Positions 1-11,635 of a DNA stretch of 64,000 bases are shown in pieces. Location of the stretch: contig OZ010794.1 of NCBI GenBank assembly GCA_963932465.1, positions 216,344,473-216,408,472 on the forward strand, written 5' to 3'. The notes under the pieces were generated by a model, which saw nothing but the letters and a program-made list of their open reading frames with translations, ran no database searches and had not been told where the DNA came from. The stretch's first letter is position 1. Every line of letters begins with the position of its first letter. The stretch comes from Maratus speciosus (Eukaryota; Arthropoda; Arachnida; Araneae; Salticidae). The translations under genes were made by a program, and so were the position numbers.

Positions 1-50
1 CGGATCGGCCGGCAAACGCCATGCCAACTCAGCTACGAGCAACCTATCCT
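1..50 (-). repeat. tRNA-like / SINE 5' end, cut by window edge
   Basis: Read on the minus strand, positions 35-24 give TAGCTGAGTTGG, a good match to the tRNA/Pol III A box, inside a GC-rich patch in very AT-rich DNA. The B box would lie outside the window. It could be a tRNA gene or a tRNA-derived SINE; a SINE is likelier given the surroundings. Confidence 0.4.
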
Positions 51-419
51 TTTAGTTACAAAGTAAGTATTTAAGTTGTGTACTACTATTAGACCCCCCC
101 CCCCGGTTTCCCAAGAACTAAGGAGCGTTGGATAAAATCCGTTCAACCTGAGATTAAGGGGTCTCTACCCTACACCATATATTAAAATAATAAAAATCTG
201 TGATTAACAAGGTTGGCCATCTCCTTGTTAGAGGAAGTCTTTTTATGTATTAAGTATTTTAGCTGTTCTGTTGGGCCCTACCCTATTGCTCTATGACAAA
301 ACAATACCGAACAATACATTATATCCTAAAACTATCTTTAAAAAATTGACAAACTAACAATACAAATTCTACCAATAACCGTTCATTATAACTTTTTTAG
401 AAGGCTAAATTGTGATAAT
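51..419. other. AT-rich DNA, no gene seen
   Basis: No coding frame or inverted-repeat element recognised. A run of C residues lies at about 95-106. Confidence 0.6.
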
Positions 420-715
420 TGAGTTCACCAGATTACAGAATTTTCCCCAAAACTGTATGGTTCAGAAACGTAGAAGGACATATTGTATACTGAGACCCCC
501 TTGAAAATTATCTAAATAACAGTCAAAGTTCCATCGAAATACATTCGGCAGAATCTTTTAAAAAGGCTAATTTTTCATATCAGGTTCAACTCATTAAAGT
601 TCTTTAAACCATAATTCGATACCAAGCAACGTAGAACAACGTGTTATGTACTAAAACCTTGTGAATGAAATTTCCATTTGAATTATATATATATAAGTAG
701 AATTAGATTTTTTTT
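420..715 (+). repeat. Possible non-LTR retrotransposon tail, copy 1
   Basis: It ends in AAATTTCCATTTGAATT followed by an AT run. A similar ending (AAATTTCCGTTTGGATT, then AT and GATA repeats) occurs at 1437-1465. The style, with a GTTCNN-AAATTTCCGTTTG motif then a microsatellite, recalls 3' tails of arthropod RTE-like LINEs. That assignment is inference. Confidence 0.3.
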
Positions 716-1289
716 TTTTTTAATGCAGTCGTCTACTTGAAAAATAACCAGTATTGTGAACGTCTCTGAAACCGACGCCACGCTTATGCATTTTTGGCTT
801 AAAATTAAATTGTTTGGCGATAAAATGAAATCGTAAATAAACATTAAATATGTAACTCACAAGCGCAATTTTCATAATTACATTTGCTAGTTTCTTCTAC
901 AAATCACATGATGGATGACTTAAATAAAAATAAAAAGTAAATTTAAAAATAAATCAAAAGCAAAAACGAAATTGTCACTCAGATATTATCTAATCAAATT
1001 TTTTGATGCATTTTTTTTTTTTACCTGACGCAAGAGATAAATTGCCAAATATGGTTTAAAACTGAAATCTTTCAAAATGAAAAAAAAAATTAAGCATTAC
1101 GAACATTACCTGTCATGTATAAATTCGATATTGTTGTTTTATAATATTACTACTCGTCAAAACTGTTTTTTATTTTCTCTTTTTTTTCTTTAAATAAATT
1201 TAGTAAAAGTTTTTTTTCGAGATGTACAGCCGTTTCAATTCATTTATCAACGAAATTTATCGCCAATAAAATAATAGTAACTCTTTCAC

Positions 1290-1520
1290 CCAAAATAACA
1301 GAACTTTCCGTCATAATTCTATAACTAATCTACGTACAGTTATGTGTTATAGCTTAAAACCTTCCATGAAACGATATATATCCAGCAGTGTAAGTTCCGT
1401 CAAAATCCATGCAGTAGAACTCGAAATATAGACGTTCGGAACGAAATTTCCGTTTGGATTTTATATATATAATAGATATCTTTCTATATATAGAGATAGA
1501 GATAGAGATAGAGAGATATT
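1290..1520 (+). repeat. Possible non-LTR retrotransposon tail, copy 2, with GATA-rich microsatellite
   Basis: The stretch runs from TTATGTGTTATAGCTTAAAA through TCCGTCAAAATCCATGCAG and GTTCGGAACGAAATTTCC into an AT run and GAGATA repeats at about 1486-1518. Similar wording occurs at 620-700. No reverse transcriptase frame remains upstream, so this is a truncated tail at most. Confidence 0.35.
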
Positions 1521-1564
1521 AAGGAATAGAACATTTCCTAATATTTTCAAATCAATTTAAAAAT

Positions 1565-2750
1565 GACGCTTGTTGAAATAAAAATACTGAAAATACTGCT
1601 TTATAATAATCAGTAGTATTTTCTTTGTTTTTGTTTTTTTATTCAGATAATTATGTATATTTTTGCATTTGAAATTATACATCAAATGGCAGCTTACTTG
1701 ATTGCTGAAAAATACTAATACTGAAAACTTTTAAATTATAAAGTGCGGGTATCATATGTAATAAAATATTAACGTAGATTATCTTTAGGTCTGTATTCAT
1801 ATAAAATCCCTTTAGAATAACACTAGACATTCATAATATTTAGGCATTTATATTTAACTGATAGCAAGAGAACATCATTTAAATTATTTAAAATTCTGCC
1901 AGCAGATTAAGAATAATGGATCTATCCTTACAATGAAAATTTATGCTATATGAAACGCTGGTTGAAATAAAAATATTGCACATATTATTTTATAATAATC
2001 AGTATTATTTTTGTGCTTTTGATTCTGATCATTATGTGTATTTTAAGCAGTTAAAATTATACATCAAGTAGCGTCTTGCCTGATTGCTGAAAAATACTAA
2101 TATGGGGCATTTATAATTTATCAATTGTTGATATCATACGTAATAAAATATTAATGTAAATTACGGATATAAATTATTTTAAATAAAACTACAAATCCAT
2201 TATATTTTACCCATAACAAGGAAGCATCCTTAAAATTATGTAAAAGCCTGCCAGTAGGTTAAGAATAATACCTCTAAGCCTCGAATGAATTTTTAACACT
2301 ATATGGTACATGATAATTTTGTCTTAGTTACGCTAATTTGTGAATGGCAATCATAAAAGATTATTAACTGTCTAACAGAAAAATAAAATACATTCAGAGA
2401 AAATCATTTGTACTGTTTCACTTGAAATCCCTACTTTACGAATTTCAATAAATTAGGAAATATGCATTTTACAATATGAAGATTTGCGTGAGATTTATGA
2501 AACATCATCATTTTATCTTAACTAAGCTATTTTGTGCATAGTCATCTTAAAAGATTATCAACTATCTAAGAATGAATTTAACTATTGTCAGATTAAATTA
2601 GTTGTATTATTTCAGTTGAAATCCAAGCTTTATGAATAAATGAGCTTTCATTAAATTAAGAAGTATGGGTTTGAAAATGTGAAGATGTTTAATCCTGTGT
2701 ATTGTCAGATATGAATAGTAAATAATATTTATGAAATAGAAAAATAAACC
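1565..2750 (+). repeat. Composite repeat built of two internal tandem duplications
   Basis: A unit of about 390 bp (1565-1955) is followed by a diverged second copy (1960-2330); both carry TTGAAATAAAAATA, ATACATCAA and GATTGCTGAAAAATACTAAT. A unit of about 195 bp then repeats twice (2320-2500 and 2505-2700), each with TAAAAGATTATYAACT and CAGTTGAAATCC-like motifs. A shorter relative with the same order lies at 52730-53470. No coding potential seen. Confidence 0.7.
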
Positions 2751-2960
2751 GACATAAAGATTATTTCTTTAAATACTAGAAAAACAGCACTTCTTTATTA
2801 TTATTTTTTTTAATTTAAGGTAACCGCATACGTATCATATGTTCATTCTTTAATTCGTTAATATTTTAATTAAAGGAAACACTTTCTTGAAAATGTTCAT
2901 AATGACCTCAAATTGTTTTTATTGCTCAATAATGATATTATAATTTATATTTGGATTCCC

Positions 2961-3168
2961 TTAACCCTCCGTCTACCAGACGGGTCCAATGGGCCCGATG
3001 GGTACATTCGAAATATTTATTCTAACCAGAAATTTCTTTAAAATAAACTAAATATCGAAGCCAGACAATAATGAGTTAAGTAAATAAGTTCAATAGTTTT
3101 AAATAAGAATTCTGATGTGTAATATTTTTATAAAACTTGAGTAAAATTTTCGGTAGTTCTAGGGTTAA
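2961..3168 (-). mobile_element. TTAA MITE, family A (diverged copy)
   Basis: TTAACCCTCCGTCTACC at the left and TCTAGGGTTAA at the right, 208 bp, bounded by TTAA. It is the reverse complement of the family at 11353, 20486 and 54626 with many substitutions, so it is an older copy. The non-coding structure and TTAA target indicate piggyBac-type mobilisation by inference. Confidence 0.85.
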
Positions 3169-3183
3169 TATATTATTGTATTT

Positions 3184-3400
3184 CAGGCGTATCACACTGT
3201 GGCCCGTTAGATACTAATAATTTTTTAAAGAAATAATGTACTTCTTGAATCGGGATGTGTCAAACTATGGCTCGCTGGATACTACTAATTTTTTAAAGAA
3301 ATAATCTACTTCTTGAATAGGAGAAACTCTATTATTAGGTAAGACAGTGATTACTGTAAAATGTCAATGGTATCCAACGGGCCACAGTTTGACACCCCTG
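3184..3400 (+). mobile_element. hAT-like MITE with internal duplication
   Basis: Left end CAGGCGTATCACACTGTGGC; right end GCCACAGTTTGACACCCCTG. Flanks TTGTATTT (3176-3183) and TTGTATAG (3401-3408) agree at 6 of 8 positions, fitting an old 8-bp target duplication. A block ending TTTTTTAAAGAAATAAT and ACTTCTTGAAT is duplicated internally (about 3185-3250 and 3251-3316). Related to 18923 and 57544. Confidence 0.7.
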
Positions 3401-3871
3401 TTGTATAGATAATAGAATTCGTAAATTATGAAGTAATACAATTCACTCCAAGTTTTTTAAAATATAAGATTATTTTAAGCAAATTAATAATCACTTCTAA
3501 TTTAGTTTAATGGAGTAAAACGTCTGCATAATTTTATAATGTAAAGTAAGTATACTACACTATTTGTTTGACAAATCATTTAGCAAATCATGTTCCATAA
3601 TTCAAATAATAAGTATAAAACATTCTATACTATTAAAAATGAATGATGTAGAAAACTAATGCAGGAAATTTTGTATTTACTGACTGGTGATTTGATATAC
3701 AATAGAATACGACTTGGTACGTTATTTTATTACCACTTTTCCTTAGAAAACTTTTTTTTTATTTTCTTTGCAAATTTTGTCGACCCGCAATTTAGCCCAC
3801 TACAGACCAGCAAGTTTTACAGAATTTTACTCAGTTCACACCGTTTTTTTTGAAAAATCTTACCTTTGCCA
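3401..3871. other. AT-rich DNA, no feature recognised
   Basis: A 64-codon open frame at 3659-3853 has low-complexity Phe-rich content and no family resemblance; I do not consider it a gene. Confidence 0.6.
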
Positions 3872-4079
3872 TTAACACTAGAACGTCCGGAAATTTTACT
3901 CAAGTATCATAAAAATATTTGACATCAGAATCTGTATTTAAAATTATTTGACTGATTTATTTAACGCAATTCTGCGTGGTTTAAATTTAACTCATTTTAA
4001 GAAAGAATTTCTGGTTCCAGTTGATATTTAATCATATGGTCGGAGTCGGATCGACTCGTTCCGGGCGTTCTAGTGTTAA
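3872..4079 (+). mobile_element. TTAA MITE, family B (CACTAGAACGTCC)
   Basis: TTAACACTAGAACGTCCGG at the left and CGTTCTAGTGTTAA at the right, 208 bp, with near-perfect inverted ends and TTAA on both sides. Non-coding. Relatives at 11231, 12600, 20074 and 25986. Confidence 0.88.
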
Positions 4080-4351
4080 CTTTATGAATCACTGAAATTT
4101 GTCAATTAAGTAATAAAATTTTACTTTTCTCTTTTATAAAAAAAAAATAATAAAAAATCCCAAATATAATATTGCGAAAACGAAACATCAATCTTTAATG
4201 TTTATTCTTGTTACAAATGATGTAAAAACCTAGCATGAAAAATTGCGTTAGAATTACTTGTATTGAAAAATAGAGCCTGGTGGGATGTACAATTTTTGAA
4301 ACTATTAACAATACAATTTTGAGATGATAGAAAACATGTTTATTCATATTA

Positions 4352-4753
4352 TTAGGTTGAGCAAAAAGTTCTGGGAAATTTTCAATCTAATAGTCATATA
4401 TAACCAGATCTATAACCAGAATTTGTATCGTATAAAGGAGTACTAATGGTATATCTATAGGAGTTTAGGACGTGACTCCATCCGATTATGGCATCTTTTG
4501 ATCAATGCAACACTTTTTCAAAGGCCGTAGATTTGAAACTTTTAATGAAGTTGAAGAAGCATGTCAAGAGATTTCCGATTCCACAGAGCCGCCATGGTAC
4601 TTCCAACAAAACTGGAATCTGGTAGGACGACGGCAGAAAGTCGTGGACTACGATGGTCTCTACTTTGAAGAATAGTTCTTGTTGCTTTTGTTGTTAATTT
4701 GCGCATAACAATGCAACTTTCACAAATTTCCCAGAACTTTTTGCTCAACCTAG
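4352..4753 (+). mobile_element. Internally deleted mariner-like element
   Basis: Inverted ends TTAGGTTGAGCAAAAAGTT (left) and AACTTTTTGCTCAACCTAG (right), flanked by TA. Length about 402 bp against about 1.3 kb for a full mariner. It retains a piece of the transposase 3' end (see 4523-4675), so it is a deletion derivative and not an unrelated MITE. Confidence 0.85.
4523..4675 (+). pseudogene. Mariner transposase C-terminal fragment
   Basis: An open stretch of 50 codons ending at TAG encodes a segment with the motifs EEACQEI, PPWYFQQN, RRQKVVDYDG and YFEE. This matches the layout of the last ~50 residues of mariner transposases, where a tryptophan/tyrosine motif is followed by RWQKCIDxxGxYFE. 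The catalytic core and N-terminal helix-turn-helix are absent because the element is internally deleted. The fragment stops about 75 bp before the right inverted end, as in intact mariners. Identification rests on motif memory; a protein search would settle the subfamily. Confidence 0.75.
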
Positions 4754-5610
4754 TAAAAATAACTTGTGTTTTTTTTTCTTTTTTTTTTTTTTTTAACCAT
4801 TTGGAAAAATGGTTATTGTTCTCTGTCAGGGTCGGAAATCAAAAGCATATCTGTAGGTCTTTATTGGTTTAATCGCATTTTATTCGTGTTCTGATTGGTC
4901 TATACAGTAATTTGTATTTCCCTTTACATTCAACAACGATGGATACTTTCTGTTGCCACTATGACAAAAAAGTAATAAAAACTACAAAAAAAATAATAAC
5001 TCAGAAACAAATTGAGATACAGCTTTCAAACAAATTGCATTTAAAAGTACATTTTTTTCTCTATCCGACGGTGTAAAAAGTAATATTGTCGGATGTTTAG
5101 AAGTTTAAGAATGAAATTTCATTTAAAATGTGTAGTCAGATTTCTTGGAAATCTGACGATGGAAAAGCCTTTTCCCGAACAGCCAATGAAATACTTGGAT
5201 AATTCGTAAGTTTCAGGTGGATAATACATAGTAATAACACTATTAATGTTTAATTCATGGCGTACGTAATGTAGATCAACTCGGTGCGATTTTTTATGTC
5301 TTAAATTTTAGGCTTTGAAAAAGCATTTTCCAAATTGTCGTTGTAATTTGTTAGATTGCTTTTTTTTTTGAAATTGTGCAAAATATAAATTTACATTCAG
5401 ACTGAATTTTTTAATTTTAATTTTATTTATTTCCTCATCACTATTTTTTTTTTTTTTAACACTGCATTTTAGTTACAAAACATATATTTTAAGTCTTTTA
5501 AATTCATGTTGGTGGTTAAAAGATGAAACACAATGTCAATATTATTTTTTAGTGGAATTTCCTGCTTTTTCACATACATCATTTGCCAAAGAATGTTACT
5601 TTGTTCTTTA
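4754..5610. other. AT-rich DNA, no gene seen
   Basis: Only T-rich homopolymers (for example 4769-4793) and scattered short frames. No inverted-end element recognised. Confidence 0.55.
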
Positions 5611-5745
5611 GGCTAATGTTAGAAAAACGTCTATTTGCACTTTTTTTTTTTTTTCCACATCAAACAGAAACCCATGTAAGAGAGTGTATTTTTGATTGAT
5701 GTGGAAAGTAAAAGCGTGCAAATAGACGTTCGTCTGACATTAGCC
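5611..5745. mobile_element. PIF/Harbinger-like MITE
   Basis: A 135-bp near-palindrome. Left GGCTAATGTTAGAAAAACG and right CGTTCGTCTGACATTAGCC pair over roughly 50 bp per arm, including TCTATTTGCAC/GTGCAAATAGA. It is flanked by TTA on both sides (5608-5610 and 5746-5748), the 3-bp target duplication of this superfamily. Non-coding. Confidence 0.8.
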
Positions 5746-7066
5746 TTAAATTTATAAACAAATGTTAATGGAGTAAACGACTTGTGACTTACTTTACTTG
5801 GCTAATAGAATATATTACATGCAATAGAATATGTTGCAGGCAATTTTTTGTTGTGAAAATTAAATTTACAATTTAGCAAAATGTCGTTTTTAAGATACAT
5901 TTCAAAATCGGAATCATTCTTTTAATCTTTATATTTCCGAGTATGTACTATATATTTTAAAAAGACAGAAGTTGGTAAGTATTCATAACATTATTTCGAA
6001 CCAACAATATATAAAAATGCACAATAAATATCAAACAAATATCGTATACTATATACTCATTCAACCGAAAACTGAATGAAAAAAAGTTCTTCCTTTTTTG
6101 TAAGAGCATTTGCGTTTACTTTTTTCACCTTATTTAAGATCAAAATTCATAATAATCCCTTCCTATTAAATAATGTGAATATTTCTAATGAGAAATAAAT
6201 AAATCCACCTATACTGGGCTATGAAAGAGATTTGTTCTCTAAGCTGGCGTTCGTGATCGTAAGGAAATCCACAACAACGCAGGTAGGTGCAAATATCAGA
6301 AAACTCTAATATGATATAAGAAGATGAATTTATTGTGTCATAACAAACACCGGAGGAGAGGAACAAACAGGGGACCAAAGCACAAGCCTCTTTTTTGCAC
6401 CACATCCAGAGGCGCGCGTCAAGTGACGTGACTTCGCAGATAAAATTCACGTGCTTGGCGTGATACAGTATCGCCAATATCCAAGTGTTTTGCGAATGGA
6501 AAAACAATGCATTGGCTGGCAAAGAATTAGCCAAACACAAGCGGTGAACTTATACGTATTTAATTTGCGTAGGAGTACCATATTTTCAGGTTACAAAATT
6601 CTTGTGGTATGGGAAATGGAAAAAAAAGACACTGCACTTTGGATTTAAGTGCGTTTTAAGTAATAACGGAAAATGTTTTCGATTATAGACAAAGGCTGGA
6701 GAAATTAAAAATCCGCTAGCCGAAAGGCATGTGAATGCGGATGCTGACACAGATGTGAACACGAAGTTCAGTCTGTTGCAGATTGCAGCTGTTACAAAAA
6801 TATGCAGCATTCTAATGCATATGAACTTAACGGTCTGGATTTTAGGATGCAGCGCGAGGATAAATGTACTGAATAGAATGCAAGTTAAGTGACTTTTGAT
6901 GACGCGCCAGACACATTCCCAAATAAGGATAGCTGAGAAATTAAAATGTTTTTGTATTAACTGACAGTCGTAACATTTTTCATAAGGCAAAATGTATGTG
7001 AAACAATATCTCAAAGTAGAATGGGAAGACTGAATTACTGGTTTTATTTTATTAAAGTAAATGAGT
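5746..7066. other. Mixed DNA with a less AT-rich stretch; possible decayed coding sequence
   Basis: From about 6230 to 6900 the base composition is richer in GC than its surroundings. On the plus strand, 6480-6520 can be read as ANGKTMHWLAKN, faintly like the GNEKADxLAK motif of retrotransposon RNase H. From 6688 a 68-codon open frame follows a TTTTCGATTATAG that resembles a splice acceptor. Long minus-strand frames (6166-6540 and 6586-7014) show no recognisable domain. I cannot decide between a relic LINE and chance. Confidence 0.25.
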
Positions 7067-7188
7067 AATTAAAAAAAATAGTTTAATTTAAATATGAGGG
7101 GCTATTACAACAAGCGATATACTTTTTAATTAAAAAAAATAGTTTAATTTAAATATGAGGGGCTATTACAACAAGCGATATACTTTTT
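7067..7188. repeat. Perfect 61-bp tandem duplication
   Basis: Two back-to-back 61-bp copies, each containing ATATGAGGGGCTATTACAAC; no difference seen. This implies a recent slippage or unequal exchange. A G run follows at about 7281-7292. Confidence 0.9.
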
Positions 7189-7548
7189 AAATATTAGATT
7201 TAATTTACGAACCGCACTGAAAGAAAATAGTACATTAAAATAAATAAAGTATTAAATCAAATTTTGAAGTGAAACTGCAGGGGGGGGGGGGGCTAGAATA
7301 AAGACATATATAACAGGATAGTCGTTATAGTGGGCCAATAAATTTAAAGTATAAAAAAAGCCCACAATGCACTTCTTGAAAAAGGCTAAAAGAAATCTGA
7401 TTGACTAGCGTCCTTAAACGTTAACTTTCCATAAAACGTTTGGAATAATTGCTTTTTTTTCGGCTGGTATATTTGTTTGTTTTCTACAGTGTCTTCAAAA
7501 AAACTTTTTTTGGCAAATTATCAGAGATTTCCTTAAAAGATACTTTTT

Positions 7549-8853
7549 AACACTTTCCAACAAAGTTGAAAAGTGTTTATGCATTCGGTTTGTCTGTCCG
7601 TCTATCCGTCTGGCCGTCTGTCCATCTGTACGCGCTCTAACTCCGTAAATATACTCGGATCATTCTGAAATTTTTGGATGTTAGTGACCTTTACCATAGC
7701 ACGAACCCTATTGCAAATGAAGTTTGTAGCATGTTTATTTCATTTACAGGGGCAGTCAAAAGTTTTCCGTTACATTACGGCCTATGGTAAAAATCGTTTA
7801 AAATGATTTTTAATGATGTTACATGCTTTCACACATAATAAAATTGATATGCATGTATCCAGTGCATTCAAATATGCATTCCGTAGAATATGCGGTGCAA
7901 AGAAAAATATTATTCATTTACAGGGCCACACAAAAGAATTTCGTTACATAAAGATATACGGGTGGAGGGAATTTTTTCCGGCGTATTTTAATTATGTTAA
8001 ATTATTTCATGTATAATGGAATTGATATACGTCGCTGAGGTTTACTATTACTTATTTCATGCATAATACGAAGTGCATAGCATTTACAGGGACACACATA
8101 AGATTTCAGATACTGTATTGTATCCGAAGTACTGTACGGTAGCGATGATTGCTGGAAATGCATTTTTAATTATGTTATGCGCTTTTATGTTTCACTATAT
8201 TTATGCATTGTACATGATGTGTAAAAATGCTGTAATTCATATACATGGCTACACAAAAGAATTCGTAATGGTTACTGGGTATGATTGTAAATTGCTTAAA
8301 GGTGGTTTTTAAATGAATTATGCATTTTTACGCTGAACTGCATTTTATTTACTAAGAAATGTTTGTAGATAAAATTATAAAACATAGTTAAAATTATATA
8401 CAGGGTCACGCAAAGAATTGGATACGTGGCCGTCTATAAATGATAATTTCGGAAATGTGATTCCAGTTGTTTTAAGAGTGTTTTACTTTGAATTAAACTT
8501 TAGCTAAATGTTAGCGTGTAATAAAGGTACTAGGTTATCTACAGAGTTGTACAAAACTATACAAGTATGTTTCCATCTATTAGTACAAATTGCTGAAAGA
8601 GAAATTTGAGACTGTTATTCGTTTTCTTGCTAAACTAAATTTCCCCATTATATAGCATATATATCAACCTACAGACCGAGTTCAGAGCTGTTTAAAAGAA
8701 TTGGAATACATATTTGCTATGGGTGGTAACTGCTGAAATCAGTTTTTCAAATGTTTTATGCGTTTTCTAAAATGTTTACTTATTCCTTTATATACATTAT
8801 TTCCCTAAATAACGAAGTTTTGTTAAAGCATTCAGGAAGTGTTGGAAAGTGTT
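7549..8853 (+). mobile_element. 1.3-kb inverted-end element with degenerate tandem interior
   Basis: Ends AACACTTTCCAAC (7549) and GTTGGAAAGTGTT (8841-8853) are inverted. Just inside the left end is a run of GTCTGTCCGTC-type repeats (7588-7630). The interior is a degenerate array with period about 140-170 bp keyed on TTTACAGGGNCACACAAAAG-like motifs at about 7745, 7916, 8081, 8241, 8397, 8539 and 8670. Short open frames here lie inside the array and are not genes. Reverse copies occupy 27636-30361. Superfamily unknown. Confidence 0.65.
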
Positions 8854-9389
8854 TCATAATCTATGCTTAACGCACGATTTTTCTTACTTGTTTATTTAAA
8901 ACATTGTTTAAACTTTAACATTATGGTTTATTTTAAATTAAACTACTGTTTATACACTCTATTAAATTATAAATGATTTGTTGGATAAGCCGAAAACTTC
9001 AAGATTCTTTTCACCCGAAATTTACTAGTCCCACTACTGGAGCATAGGGAAAGGTAATTTGTTTTTATTTTTCATTTTTTCCCGATGAATATATTTTGAA
9101 ACTTTAAATGTTTATTCTGATACATGAACGTTTGGACTGGCTTAAAAAACACATATCTTTTGAAATTCACTAACACTTTAATAATTATTAGATAAATGTT
9201 CTAAGTGGCCAACTACTGCTGCTTTTACTTTAACGATATTCAAATGAATTTTCATAGCATTTCTCCCTAATTTGAGGATCGACATATACAAGAGTGTCGA
9301 AATATACAAAGACATGTACTCCTTTTTAAGTCGACCCCAAAATTACAGAAAAATAAAATGTTTAACCCATTTTAACCCATTTAACCGGT
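8854..9389. other. AT-rich DNA, no feature recognised
   Basis: No element ends or coding frames seen, apart from several TTAACCC words just upstream of the next element (9361-9385). Confidence 0.5.
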
Positions 9390-10239
9390 TTAACCCATTT
9401 ATGCGCAGCGTCCCATTTTTCGGACGTTTCGAATTTTAATATTATTTTTTGTAATTTTATTCTTCTTTATAGCGTGGAAATTGTATGAGTTAATTGATCT
9501 ATAAAAGTTTTTATCTATTACCGAGAGATGGAAGTGTAAGACTGATATCTATTTGCTTAACTGAAGGCCTTTTTTCTGTGTTAATAGATTTTTCAATTTT
9601 CAAGATAGCGAAATGTAAAAAGTGAGTTTATTTGTATTTTTTGTATCAAGGATCCAAATTAATAAGTCATAATCTTAGCTTGTGGACTTCTTTAAAATAC
9701 GTATTTTTTTTAAATAGCGAAATTATATCTTCAAGCGTATTTTTTATGCATGTTTGTAACGTACAAAATACAGGGCGCTAGACGCAGATGGGTATATATA
9801 TTTCTATTAGCCATTTAGGGGACAGTTATTTACGCAATGTCCTTTTCACTAAGATTTTGAAACAAATTGTTTTTTAGCCCCTTCTTATACGATTATTCTT
9901 ATATAAGAATATGATTATTCTTAATTTGTTATCAATCATATAACGTTATAAGTCTCTATAAAGAAATAAATATATATTTTTAATAGTTCATAGGAATACT
10001 AATTGTAGTATATAATAAACAATTTAAAAGCTTAATTTATATAAATTTAGACAAAACAAATAAGTATTCATTTTACGACATATGGATATTCCCATATTTA
10101 GTACGGTTATGTTTTATCGAATAAACACAAAAATATTTTAGCGTAATTTTTTTTTAGTATTTTTCCAGTTCATTTTGCAACATTTTAAAGAGCTTTTACC
10201 AACAAATTTGAGAAACAAATTCAGACATAAATGGGTTAA
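9390..10239 (+). mobile_element. Large TTAA element (CCCATTTATGCGCAGC ends), probably composite
   Basis: Starts TTAACCCATTTATGCGCAGC and ends ATAAATGGGTTAA, 850 bp. An internal GACGCAGATGGGTATA at about 9782-9797 resembles the complement of the left end. The stretch may therefore be two related elements in tandem, 9390-9797 and the remainder. Non-coding. Confidence 0.6.
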
Positions 10240-10423
10240 TGCAATATTTTCTATTCGTTTTTTCTCATTATCTAATCGCATAATCCGTAATAAATATATG
10301 TAATTAAATTATATGAATCAGGTGTAATTGTTTGGCTTTACTTTCTTATTCAAAAATTTCGAATTCATACCGTAAATTATGACCGAAATATGTTAAACTA
10401 AGTAATCCCCAAATGTCTGGTAA

Positions 10424-10480
<57 letters not shown>

Positions 10481-10919
10481 ATTCGACATTTCTTTTGCGA
10501 ATTCTAAATTACTGATAAAAAAAAAAAAAAAAAAAAACCTGGTAACACTGATAGACAGTTCTTCTATATTGAAACGACTGGTAGTTCAATGTATTGCCGT
10601 GTTATTTCTCGACGTATAGACGTTAATGTCGACGTATAGACGAATATAGTTTGTATTCATTTCAATCATAAATATAAAAAAATCTCCGAAATTATTTTTA
10701 TAGTATATGTAAAGCTTTTTTTTTTTTAAATAGTATATGTAAAGTTTTTTGTACGATCTTTTTTCATTTCCTCAAGTAATAAGAAATCGCATTTAAAGAA
10801 CGCTCTTTGCGGCAATTTTTGTATTGAGAAAGTGTTTTGTGGGTTAGTTTGTTTAAAAGATAAGTGTTCGTAGAGTTTCGATAAACAAAATTTTTTATAA
10901 AAATTACGGACTTAGCATT
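10240..10919. repeat. Low-complexity stretch with long poly-A
   Basis: Poly-A of about 45 bases at 10427-10473 and a second at about 10518-10537. The apparent open frame through them (poly-lysine) is an artefact. TAGTATATGTAAAG is repeated at 10702 and 10731. Confidence 0.7.
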
Positions 10920-11127
10920 TTAATCCCTTTGGGACGGGAGCCTTTTACGGAATTTTTAATCTTTTGTCACCGTTTTTTAAAAAGAGAAATTTGTATATTC
11001 TTGAATCGACAAAATGCGCTAATTAAATAAGGCAAATTTTACAGTAAAATTTTACTGGTGAGGAAAAACAAGGATTCTGAGCGCTTCAAGCGGCACGTAT
11101 ACGTGTCGCTCTTCCCCAAGGGGTTAA
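10920..11127 (+). mobile_element. TTAA MITE, family C (CCCCTTGGGG)
   Basis: TTAATCCCTTTGGGACGGG at the left, TTCCCCAAGGGGTTAA at the right, 208 bp. The interior holds TTAAATAAGGCAAATTTT (11023-11040) and TTTACTGGTG (11051-11060). Close relative at 48959, also 208 bp. Confidence 0.85.
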
Positions 11128-11230
11128 TAGAATTAGAACTATTTACTGATATTTTCGTACTGAGATTAATACGTATTATTGTTGAAAAAATATTTTTTAA
11201 GATAACTGCTGTTATTTCTCTGTATGCCAG

Positions 11231-11615
11231 TTAACACTAGAACGTCCGGAAATTTTAGCTAATCTCGATAAAAAAACATTTTAACACCACAATTTTTATC
11301 TAAAACTATTTGATTTATTTTTTCAACCGAGTTTCCTGCATATACAATATAGTTAACCCTAGATCTACCGGGAATTTTATTCAAGTTTTAATAAAACGTT
11401 CTACACCAGAATTTTTATTTAAAACTATTTAACTTATTTATTTACCTTATTTTTGTCTGGTTTATATACTTAGTTTATTTTAAAGAAATTTCTGGTTTGA
11501 ATGAATATTTTGTATGTACCTGTCGGGTCCAATGGACCCGTCTGGTAGACGGAGGGTTAATTTTACGAAAAAAGTTCTGCTTCGAATTGACACCAGCTGG
11601 ATGTTCTAGTGTTAA
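11231..11615 (+). mobile_element. TTAA MITE, family B, split by another MITE
   Basis: TTAACACTAGAACGTCCGG at 11231 and TGTTCTAGTGTTAA ending at 11615. The family A MITE 11353-11560 is inserted at an internal TTAA, so this element is the older one. Removing the insert leaves about 181 bp. Confidence 0.85.
11353..11560 (+). mobile_element. TTAA MITE, family A, copy identical to two others
   Basis: TTAACCCTAGATCTACCGG at the left, GGTAGACGGAGGGTTAA at the right, 208 bp. Base-for-base identical by eye to 20486-20693 and 54626-54833. Inserted inside 11231-11615. Confidence 0.92.
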
Positions 11616-11635
11616 TTTGGATAGTTGTATATTTC

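Noticed and set aside
6586..7014. 142-codon minus frame
   Set aside because: No recognisable domain, Cys/Phe/His-rich composition, and no splice or promoter context that I can support.
7588..7630. GTCTGTCCGTC repeats considered as a CRISPR-like or simple satellite array
   Set aside because: Too short and irregular; it is the subterminal part of a dispersed element that also occurs in reverse at 28611 and 30295.
10413..10619. 68-codon frame rich in lysine
   Set aside because: Produced entirely by poly-A tracts.
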